This document shows, piece after piece, positions 57,797-64,000 of a stretch of 64,000 nt of DNA. Below the pieces are notes generated by a model. That model ran no database searches. It was not told the DNA's origin and saw only the letters and a list, made by a program, of their open reading frames with translations. Each line of letters begins with the position of its first letter. Position 1 is the first letter of the stretch. The stretch spans positions 1 through 64,000 of the forward strand of contig NZ_JACRMG010000040.1 in NCBI RefSeq assembly GCF_016219575.1, given 5' to 3'. The position numbers were made by a program, and so were the translations under genes. This stretch comes from Bradyrhizobium sp. (GTDB lineage: Bacteria > Pseudomonadota > Alphaproteobacteria > Rhizobiales > Xanthobacteraceae).

Positions 57797-58687
57797 ATGG
57801 CGTATGAGACGATCAAATACGAGGTCTCCGAGCAGATCCTCACCATCACCCTGAATCGGCCGGACAAGCTCAACGCCTTCACCGGCCAGATGCAGCAGGA
57901 GCTGATCGCCGCCTTCGATGCCGCCGACAAGGATGACAATGTCCGCGCCATCATCGTGACCGGCGAAGGCCGCGCGTTCTGCGCCGGTGCCGATCTCTCC
58001 TCCGGCGCCAACACATTCGACCGCGACGCGAGGCGTGGGCCGGTGAAGAAACTTGCCAGCGGCGCGACCGACTACAGCGACCCCCAGGTGCGCGACGGCG
58101 GCGGCCAGGTGACGCTGCGCATCTTCAAGTGCCTCAAGCCTGTGATCGCTGCGGTGAACGGTGCGGCAGTCGGCATCGGCGTCACCATGCAGCTCGCGAT
58201 GGACATCCGCATCGCCTCGGAAGCCGCGCGCTTCGGCTTCGTGTTCTCCCAGCGCGGCATCGTGCCGGAGGCCGCCTCGAGCTGGTTCCTGCCGCGCATC
58301 GTCGGCATCGCCCAGGCGCTGGAGTGGTGCTACACCGGCCGCGTCTTCCCGGCGCAGGAAGCCCTCGCCGGCCGCCTCGTCAGCAAGGTGGTGCCGCCCG
58401 ACCAGCTGCTGCCCACGGCGCGAGCGCTCGCAAAGGAAATCGCCGCCAAGACCGCGCCGGTGTCGGTGGCGCTGATCCGGCAGATGATGTGGCGCATGAT
58501 GGGCGCCGACGATCCGATGGAAGCCCACAAGGTCGACAGCCGCGGCATCTACGCACGCGGCCGCTCCGACGACGTCAAGGAAGGCGTGGTCTCGTTCCTG
58601 GAAAAGCGCCCGGCGCAGTTCAAGGACAAGGTGTCATCAGACATGCCCGATTATTTCCCGTGGTGGGACGAGCGGGATTACAGGTGA
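57797..58687 (+). CDS. Enoyl-CoA hydratase/isomerase (crotonase) family
   Basis: 296 residues. ILTITLNRPDKLNAFTGQMQ, oxyanion strand FCAGADLSSGANTF, VNGAAVGIGVTMQLAMDIRI, and GIVPEAASSWFLPRIVG with the Glu typical of hydratases. C-terminus extended (ends DYFPWWDERDYR), a version common in this lineage. ATG at 57797 with AGAGGAAA upstream. Probably acts in fatty-acid or aromatic acyl-CoA breakdown. Confidence 0.93.
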   Translation: MAYETIKYEVSEQILTITLNRPDKLNAFTGQMQQELIAAFDAADKDDNVRAIIVTGEGRAFCAGADLSSGANTFDRDARRGPVKKLASGATDYSDPQVRDGGGQVTLRIFKCLKPVIAAVNGAAVGIGVTMQLAMDIRIASEAARFGFVFSQRGIVPEAASSWFLPRIVGIAQALEWCYTGRVFPAQEALAGRLVSKVVPPDQLLPTARALAKEIAAKTAPVSVALIRQMMWRMMGADDPMEAHKVDSRGIYARGRSDDVKEGVVSFLEKRPAQFKDKVSSDMPDYFPWWDERDYR

Positions 58688-58697
58688 CCGCGTAGCG

Positions 58698-58798
58698 GTC
58701 ATTCCGGGATGGTCCGAAGGACCAGACCCGGAATCTCGAGATTCTCAGGGGCGCAAGGGCGCCCCATAGTTCGATGCTTCGCATCGCCCCGGAATGAC
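58698..58798. repeat. Compound inverted repeat between convergent genes
   Basis: Outer arms GTCATTCCGGG (58698-58708) and CCCCGGAATGAC (58787-58798) enclose inner hairpins, GGGGCGC-AAG-GCGCCCC (about 58748-58765) and CGATGC-TTC-GCATCG (about 58772-58786). It lies between the crotonase and quinone oxidoreductase 3' ends and may act as a bidirectional terminator. Similar elements occur in Bradyrhizobium intergenic regions. Confidence 0.7.
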
Positions 58799-58805
58799 AC
58801 TCGGA

Positions 58806-59783
58806 TCAATCCATCATCAGCGCCACGCGGCCGATCGCCTTGCGTTCGAGCAACAGCCGCATCGCCTTGGCGTATTCCTCCAGCGGCAGGCGATGCGAGA
58901 CGTTGGGGCGCAGCTTGCCCGCTTCTGCCCATGCCAGCAGTTCCTTCAGCCGCTTCCTGCCGAGCGCCGGGTCTCTCCGCACCGCCTCGCCCGCACGAAC
59001 GCCGAGCACGCTCGCGCCCTTGATCAGCAGCAGATTGGTTTTGGCGAGCCCAATGCCGCCGGTGAAGCCGACCACGAGCAGCCGCGCGCCCCAGTTTATG
59101 CAGCGCATCGAGTTCTCGAACACCTCGCCACCGACGGGATCGAACACGACGTCGGCGCCGCGGCCGTCGGTGATCCGTTTCACGGCGTCGCGGAACGGCT
59201 CGCGGTCGTAGCGCACGAGGTGATCGGCGCCGCGCGATTTGGCAATCGCAAGTTTTTCGTCGCTCGACGCGGTTGCGATCACTACCGCGCCCAGCATCTT
59301 GCCCATCTCAACGGCGGCGAGTCCCACGCCGCCGCCGGCGCCGTGCACCAGCAGCACCTCGCCCGGCTTCACCTGCCCGCGATCGATCAGCGCGTGATAG
59401 GCGGTGCCGTGGCCGGCAAGAAACGTCGCGGCCTCCGCGTAATCGAAGGTCGACGGCATCGGCGTCAACTGCGCCGGCGTCACCACCGCCTCGCTGCAAT
59501 AGGCGCCATGGCGCATCTTGACGATGACCTTGTCGTCGACCGCAACACCTTGAGCTGCAGCATCGACTTCGACGACATCGCCGGCCGCTTCCACGCCCGG
59601 CGTGAACGGCAGCGGCGGCTTGAGCTGGTATTCGCCGGCCACCATCAGCACGTCGGGAAAATTGATGCCGGCGGCGCGGATGGCGATCCGCACCTCGCCC
59701 GGCTTCAGGGCCGCGGACGGGATCTCCTCCAGGTGCAGCCGCTCGGGCGGACCGAGCTCGCGGCAGACGACGATCTTCGGCAT
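58806..59783 (-). CDS. NADPH:quinone oxidoreductase-family (zinc-independent MDR) protein
   Basis: 325 residues. MDR fold: EVRIAIRAAGINFPDVLMVA, LPFTPGVEAAGDVVEVD, then the NADPH Rossmann motif VHGAGGGVGLAAVEMGK. No zinc-ligand cysteines. Reduces quinones or acryloyl/enone compounds. The start shares one base with the stop of the isomerase gene; third gene of the GST/isomerase/reductase operon. Confidence 0.93.
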   Translation of the reverse strand: MPKIVVCRELGPPERLHLEEIPSAALKPGEVRIAIRAAGINFPDVLMVAGEYQLKPPLPFTPGVEAAGDVVEVDAAAQGVAVDDKVIVKMRHGAYCSEAVVTPAQLTPMPSTFDYAEAATFLAGHGTAYHALIDRGQVKPGEVLLVHGAGGGVGLAAVEMGKMLGAVVIATASSDEKLAIAKSRGADHLVRYDREPFRDAVKRITDGRGADVVFDPVGGEVFENSMRCINWGARLLVVGFTGGIGLAKTNLLLIKGASVLGVRAGEAVRRDPALGRKRLKELLAWAEAGKLRPNVSHRLPLEEYAKAMRLLLERKAIGRVALMMD

Positions 59784-60394
59784 CAGGCGGCGCTCGCCTT
59801 CCGGCGCTGCAGCGCCTCGCGGATCAGCGGCAGGCGGTCATTGCCGAAATACATGTCGGTCTTGTCGACGAAGATGGTGGGCGAGCCGAAGCCGCCGCGC
59901 GCCACCACTTCTTCCGTGTTCACCTTGAGCTGGTCCTTGATCGCCTGGTCGCCGATCCCGGCGAAGAACTTCTGAGGGTCGATGCCCACGCTCTTGCAGA
60001 TGTCGGTCAGCACCGCATCCTGCGATATGTCCTTGTCTCCGCCCCAATAGGCCTCGAACACGGCGCGCGCGAACGGCACCATGTCCTTGTTGCCCAGCCA
60101 GATGCAGCCGCGCATCGCCTTCACGCTGTTCACCGGAAACACCGTCGGCGGCATCTTGATCGCAAGTCCGGCCGAGCGTGCCCAATCGGCGAGATCCTTC
60201 TTCGCGTAGCGCGCCTTCAGCGGCACCGGCGTTTCCCGCTGCGCATAGACGCTGGGGTTGACGGTATTGAAGATGCCGCCGACCAGGATCGGCCGCCAGG
60301 TGATCTCGGCGCCAAACTCCTTCGCCAATGGCTGGATGTTGTGCCAGGCGAGATAGGTCCAGGGACTGGAGCAGTCGAAGAAGAATTCGATCAT
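59783..60394 (-). CDS. DsbA-fold 2-hydroxychromene-2-carboxylate isomerase-like protein
   Basis: 203 residues. EFFFDCSSPWTYLAWHNIQP is the N-terminal pattern of the kappa-GST/HCCA isomerase family with the catalytic-type serine in place of CxxC; the C-terminal GGFGSPTIFVDKTDMYFGND is the other landmark. Glutathione-dependent isomerase of naphthalene-type or related ring products. The adjacent GST supports a glutathione-linked pathway. Confidence 0.92.
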   Translation of the reverse strand: MIEFFFDCSSPWTYLAWHNIQPLAKEFGAEITWRPILVGGIFNTVNPSVYAQRETPVPLKARYAKKDLADWARSAGLAIKMPPTVFPVNSVKAMRGCIWLGNKDMVPFARAVFEAYWGGDKDISQDAVLTDICKSVGIDPQKFFAGIGDQAIKDQLKVNTEEVVARGGFGSPTIFVDKTDMYFGNDRLPLIREALQRRKASAA

Positions 60395-60421
60395 GGGTGT
60401 TTCCTTTTGATTGTTGTTGAT

Positions 60422-60519
60422 CCTCATCCAGAGGAGCGCGACGCGCACGTCTCGAAGGATGCACGCCCGTCCGTGGCCTCATGGTTCGAGACGGCGCTAC
60501 GCGCCTCCTCACCATGAGG
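60422..60519. repeat. Imperfect inverted repeat between GST and isomerase genes
   Basis: Arms begin CCTCAT (60422-60427) and end ATGAGG (60514-60519). Inside, GAGGAGCGCG and CGTCTCGAA face TTCGAGACG and CGCGCCTCCTC imperfectly. It resembles another dispersed repeat of Bradyrhizobium and splits the probable operon. Confidence 0.6.
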
Positions 60520-60529
60520 GGTGAGAGCG

Positions 60530-61234
60530 TCACTTCCTCCCCAGCACTTCCTTGGCCATCTGCCCGAACATCACCTTGCGCGTCTCCTCGTTGAATGGCT
60601 CTTTCACAAATTTCCCGATCGCGAGCCCCGACTGCACCTGCGGCCGGGCGCGCACCACGGCATACCAGCGCTTCACGTTCGGATAGTCGTCGAGCGAAAA
60701 GCCCTGCGCCTTGTGGGTCATGGTCCAGGGGAAGCAGGCGATGTCGGCGATCGAATAGTCGTCGCCCGCAATGAACGCGCCGGTCTTGCCGAGCTGGCGG
60801 TCGAGCACGCCATAGAGCCGCGCGGTCTCGTCGCGGTAGCGCTCGATGGCATAGGGAATCTTCTCCGCCGCATAAAGCGCGAAGTGGCCGTGCTGGCCCA
60901 GCATGGGCCCCAGCCCACTCATCTGCCACATCACCCACTGGATGACGTTGGAGCGCGAGCGCATCTCGGTGGGCAGGAAACGCCCGGTCTTGTCGGCGAG
61001 ATAGATCAGGATGGCGCCGGTCTCGAACACCGAGAACGGCCCCCCGCCATCGGCCGGCACATGGTCGACGATGGCGGGAATGCGGTTGTTCGGGCTGATC
61101 GCCAGAAATTCCGGGCTGAACTGCTCGCCGGCGCGGATATTGACCGGGATGACCTTATAGGGGAGCCCGAGTTCCTCCAGCATGATCGAGATTTTCCAGC
61201 CGTTCGGCGTCGGCGCGTAATGCAGGTCGATCAT
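60530..61234 (-). CDS. Glutathione S-transferase
   Basis: 234 residues. N-terminal thioredoxin-fold domain with TPNGWKISIMLEELGLPYKV, NNRIPAIVDHVP and the gamma-glutamyl-contact SVFETGAILIYLADK; C-terminal helical domain with GDDYSIADIACFPWTM. The YghU/YfcG (Nu-like) branch is likely. Start MIDLHYAPTPNGW at 61234. First gene of the three-gene operon. Confidence 0.93.
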   Translation of the reverse strand: MIDLHYAPTPNGWKISIMLEELGLPYKVIPVNIRAGEQFSPEFLAISPNNRIPAIVDHVPADGGGPFSVFETGAILIYLADKTGRFLPTEMRSRSNVIQWVMWQMSGLGPMLGQHGHFALYAAEKIPYAIERYRDETARLYGVLDRQLGKTGAFIAGDDYSIADIACFPWTMTHKAQGFSLDDYPNVKRWYAVVRARPQVQSGLAIGKFVKEPFNEETRKVMFGQMAKEVLGRK

Positions 61235-61341
61235 GGCTCCCCTGGTGGTCCGGTGGGACTTTCGTTGTCCTGTACCTCGACCATAAGACATGGCATGGAG
61301 GCACTCAATCATATCAAAACAACGCTCTCCGGGAGGCTCCC

Positions 61342-62364
61342 ATGCTGTTTCCAACCACGATCGCCGGCTCCCTGCCGAAGCCGGAATGGCTGGCCGAGCC
61401 GAACATGCTGTGGGCGCCGTGGAAGGCCAAGGGCGAAGAGCTCGCCCGCGCCAAGCGCGACGCCACGCTGCTGGCGGTGAAAATCCAGGAGGACGCCGGC
61501 ATCGACATCCTCACCGAGGGCGAGCAGGCGCGGCAGCACTTCGTGCACGGTTTCCTGGAGAAGGTCGACGGCATCGACTTCGCCCACAAGGTCGAGATGG
61601 GAATCCGCAAGGACCGCTACAAGGCGATGGTGCCGCAGGTGGTGGCGCCGCTGAAGCTCAGGGGTCGCGTGCATGCGGATGAAGTGCGGGTGGCCCGAAC
61701 CCACACCACGCGAAAGCTGAAATTCACCTTGCCCGGCCCGATGACCATCGCCGACACGGTAGCGGACAACCATTACGGCGACCGCGTCAAGATGGCGTTC
61801 GCCTTCGCCGAGCTGTTGAACGAGGAGGCAAAAGCGCTGGAAGCCGACGGCCTCGACATGATCCAGTTCGACGAGCCCGCTTTCAATGTCTTCATGGATG
61901 AGGTTCCGGTCTGGGGCATCCAGGCGCTGGAGCGCGCGGCACAAGGGCTGAAATGCGCCACCGCCGTGCACATCTGCTACGGCTACGGCATCAAGGCCAA
62001 CGTCGACTGGAAGGAAACTCTGGGCAGCGAGTGGCGGCAGTACGAGGAGATTTTCCCGGCCATCGCCAAGAGCTCGATCCAGCAGGTCGCGGTCGAATGC
62101 CGGAACTCGAAGGTGCCGCTCGATCTGCTCGCACTGCTCAAGGGCAAGAAGATCCAGGCCGGCGTGATCGATGTCGCCAGCGATGAGGTCGAGACCGCCG
62201 AGGATGTCTGCAAGGTGATTGACGCCGTCTCGAAATTTGTCGCCCGCAGCGACATCATCGCGACCACCAATTGCGGCATGGCGCCGATGCGGCGTGATAT
62301 CGCTGAGGCCAAGCTGATGGCGCTCGGCGCGGGGGCAAGACTGGCGCGGCAGCGGTTCAGCTGA
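61342..62364 (+). CDS. MetE-like (cobalamin-independent methionine synthase C-terminal domain) protein
   Basis: 340 residues, only the catalytic C-terminal barrel of MetE: FPTTIAGSLPKPEWLAEP at the start, LPGPMTIADTVADNHYGD, IQFDEPAFNVF, HICYGYG and, at the end, ATTNCGMAPM with the zinc Cys. His, Glu and Cys ligands look complete, so a methyltransferase using an unidentified methyl donor is likely. Its stop overlaps the next ATG by one base. Confidence 0.93.
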   Translation: MLFPTTIAGSLPKPEWLAEPNMLWAPWKAKGEELARAKRDATLLAVKIQEDAGIDILTEGEQARQHFVHGFLEKVDGIDFAHKVEMGIRKDRYKAMVPQVVAPLKLRGRVHADEVRVARTHTTRKLKFTLPGPMTIADTVADNHYGDRVKMAFAFAELLNEEAKALEADGLDMIQFDEPAFNVFMDEVPVWGIQALERAAQGLKCATAVHICYGYGIKANVDWKETLGSEWRQYEEIFPAIAKSSIQQVAVECRNSKVPLDLLALLKGKKIQAGVIDVASDEVETAEDVCKVIDAVSKFVARSDIIATTNCGMAPMRRDIAEAKLMALGAGARLARQRFS

Positions 62365-62597
62365 TGCGGCTGGGTGCCCTGCTCTGTTTCGCGCTGCTCG
62401 TTGCGCTAACTTCGCCTGCGCAGGCCGACCCGCGCGACGTCCTGCGCAACTGTCAGGCGTTGCTTGAGCGCCCGAACCAGCCGAACGCTGAGAAACCCAG
62501 CGAGGCCGACATCGCGCGCTGCCGCCAGGTCGTCCGTGACTGGACGCTGCGCGATTCCCGCATGCTGGTGGAAGAGGACGGCAAGAAGCTGCGGTGA
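62364..62597 (+). CDS. Small exported protein, 77 aa
   Basis: Signal peptide (MRLGALLCFALLVALTSPAQ, cleavage after AQA), then a charged mature part of about 55 residues with two cysteines (LRNCQALLER and IARCRQVVRD) spaced for a helical-hairpin disulfide. Coupled to the MetE-like gene by overlapping stop and start codons. No known family. Confidence 0.75.
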   Translation: MRLGALLCFALLVALTSPAQADPRDVLRNCQALLERPNQPNAEKPSEADIARCRQVVRDWTLRDSRMLVEEDGKKLR

Positions 62598-62606
62598 CTT
62601 ACGCCT

Positions 62607-63467
62607 TCAAATTGGCCTAGCGCTCGGTCTCACCTGTGTAATGGCGACGCCGGAGATCGCAAGCAGCCCACCGGCAATCAGCTTTGGAGTCATCCGCTCG
62701 CCGAGGAACAGCACGCTCGAAATCAAGGCGAACACCGGAAGCAGCAGACCGAAGGGGGCAACGCGGCCCATGGAGCAACGGGCGATCAGCCAGAACCAAA
62801 GGCCAAACCCGACAATTCCTCCGATGAAGATCGTGTAGGCGAGCGCCAGCCAACCGCGTTCATCCGCCGTGACAAGGCTCGCCAGTTGTCCATGCTCGAG
62901 GAGCAACGACATCGACATGACCTGCGGCACCGTGAGCAGCGACGACCACCCCATCAACATCAGGGGATCAAGAGGACCGTAGAGTTTCGTCAAGACGTTG
63001 GACACCGCGAACGCGAAGGCTGCCCCGACCACAAGCAGCAGCGGAAGCGCGTTTGCCGACAGGCCAGGCCCCGCTGCCAACACGATCACACCGACGAATG
63101 CAATCACCACGCCGGCGGACGTCGTGAGAGACGGTCTCTCCGCGAGCAGCGGCCAGGCTAACAGGACGGTAAAGGGCGTGGCGAGTTGGTATGCGACGGC
63201 CGACATGCTTCCCGAGCCGAGCCCAAGGCCAACATAGAAGAGCCCGAAGTTCAGTCCCCCGAGGAAAATCGAGATAGTTGCGACAGGGCCGAACTGTTGA
63301 CGCGCGGGCCTTTTGACGAACGGGACAAGCAACAGCGCGATGGCCAGGAATCGCAGTGCGAGAAAGAAGAGAGGCGGAAACTCCGTAACGCCCACTTTGA
63401 TGGCCACGAACTGATAACCCCAGAGCAAGGGAACGGCCACTGCGCAGACGATCTGGATGGCAGACAT
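62607..63467 (-). CDS. EamA/DMT-superfamily transporter
   Basis: 286 residues with ten membrane segments in two EamA repeats (first: PLLWGYQFVAIKVGVTEFPP; second: VGAAFAFAVSNVLTKLYG). Exports amino acids, metabolites or drugs. ATG at 63467 with AGGAAAG upstream. It lies immediately downstream of the TetR gene on the same strand, with a TetR-type palindrome in the gap. Confidence 0.9.
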   Translation of the reverse strand: MSAIQIVCAVAVPLLWGYQFVAIKVGVTEFPPLFFLALRFLAIALLLVPFVKRPARQQFGPVATISIFLGGLNFGLFYVGLGLGSGSMSAVAYQLATPFTVLLAWPLLAERPSLTTSAGVVIAFVGVIVLAAGPGLSANALPLLLVVGAAFAFAVSNVLTKLYGPLDPLMLMGWSSLLTVPQVMSMSLLLEHGQLASLVTADERGWLALAYTIFIGGIVGFGLWFWLIARCSMGRVAPFGLLLPVFALISSVLFLGERMTPKLIAGGLLAISGVAITQVRPSARPI

Positions 63468-63484
63468 GGTATCTTTCCTTTCAC

Positions 63485-63496
63485 GACCGATCGGTC
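63485..63496. promoter_or_regulatory. TetR-type operator palindrome
   Basis: GACCGATCGGTC is a perfect 12-bp palindrome, the form often bound by TetR regulators that control their own efflux gene. It lies in the 81-bp gap between the TetR stop and the EamA start. Confidence 0.6.
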
Positions 63497-63548
63497 TAAA
63501 TATCGATGCGCCAATGGCGGAGGCGTCCAGGGTTACCAATTGCGTTGT

Positions 63549-64000
63549 CTACCTGACGAAACGATCGAGAAGAGCGTCCGCGGTGGCTTGCGACGTGTTC
63601 CGTGCCGGCGCCGTCTTGCCGACCACGCGCAACCCCTCGACGAAGCAGACGAGAATTCGGGCGACACTTGAAGGCTCGACACCATCGGCCAGCTTGCCCG
63701 CCGTCTTCGCACGGGAAAGTGCATCCGCCACCCTGGCCTCCATTGCTCTGAAAAAGCCCGCGACGCGGCGACCAACTTCAGCATCCTGTCCTGCCAGCTC
63801 CATGGCAGTCGCCACCAGCAGGCATCCGCGCCGACCCTCGGCACCGCTCGTGCGCTCAACGTAGCCGGCTAGGTAGGCCCGCAGGCCGTCGACCGGCTCT
63901 CTGCAGAGGTCGAGTTCGATATCCATCCGCGTCAGGGCATCGGCAATGTAGCGATCAAGGGCACGCAGGAAGAGCGAGTGCTTGTCACCGAAAGCGGCAT
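63549..64000 (-). CDS. TetR-family regulator (5' end beyond the window)
   Basis: The visible C-terminal 149 residues begin AAFGDKHSLFLRALDRYIAD, the end of the TetR helix-turn-helix and start of the first ligand-domain helix, then a TetR_C-like region with RRGCLLVATAMELAGQDAEV. The frame runs off the right edge; a Met within it is not the true start. Likely represses the adjacent EamA gene. Confidence 0.88.
   Translation of the reverse strand, partial: AAFGDKHSLFLRALDRYIADALTRMDIELDLCREPVDGLRAYLAGYVERTSGAEGRRGCLLVATAMELAGQDAEVGRRVAGFFRAMEARVADALSRAKTAGKLADGVEPSSVARILVCFVEGLRVVGKTAPARNTSQATADALLDRFVR

Overview
The window looks like a chromosomal stretch from a Bradyrhizobium-type alphaproteobacterium (Nitrobacteraceae). 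The evidence is uniformly high GC, Bug-type solute receptors, CoxMSL-type molybdenum hydroxylases, many small conserved rhizobial proteins, FixK/FNR-type boxes, and intergenic inverted repeats of the kind scattered through Bradyrhizobium genomes. This assignment is inferred from family recognition; no search was run. About 70 protein genes, one tRNA-Leu (UAA) and two gene remnants can be supported. There is no rRNA, CRISPR array, prophage or complete insertion sequence.

Region 1 (1-14.5 kb) is accessory and stress-like. It holds an SGNH hydrolase carrying TPRs, a Crp/Fnr regulator, a VIT-type transporter with a DUF1003 partner behind a FixK-like box, a GlsB/YeaQ membrane protein, RlpA and peptidoglycan-binding proteins, two zinc-ribbon miniproteins and a decayed RlpA copy. 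Its centre is a minus-strand run (13.4 to 8.1 kb): mannose-6-phosphate isomerase, a glycosyltransferase with a C-terminal helical domain, a GH130 mannoside phosphorylase-like enzyme and three small conserved proteins. This looks like a self-contained mannoside synthesis and turnover module and is the best candidate for an undescribed system.

Region 2 (14.5-43.3 kb) is mostly metabolic and envelope genes. It contains a CoxL/CoxS/CoxM-type hydroxylase operon, RidA, two Bug receptors, a crotonase, a PilZ protein next to a LapG-like (BTLCP) protease, a DUF4010 membrane protein divergent from a FocA/NirC-type channel with a FixK-like box between them, a GT87-like membrane protein, a second SGNH hydrolase, a TPR-caspase protein, a gamma-carbonic anhydrase whose ribosome binding site lies inside a perfect hairpin, CysE, and several hydrolases and hypotheticals. 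A tRNA-Leu at 43.3 kb is followed at once by a small gene and a Fic gene, probably a toxin-antitoxin pair of lower GC.

Region 3 (44.3-64 kb) is catabolic. Aspartate dehydrogenase and a complete peptide-type ABC transporter (receptor, two permeases, fused double ATPase) face an M20 peptidase, a Tag-like glycosylase, an M81 (MlrC-like) metallopeptidase, an M20 amidohydrolase and an amidase, which suggests uptake and hydrolysis of peptides or N-acyl amides. A crotonase, a GST / 2-hydroxychromene-2-carboxylate isomerase-like / quinone oxidoreductase operon, a MetE-like protein and a TetR-EamA efflux pair close the window; the TetR gene runs off the right edge.
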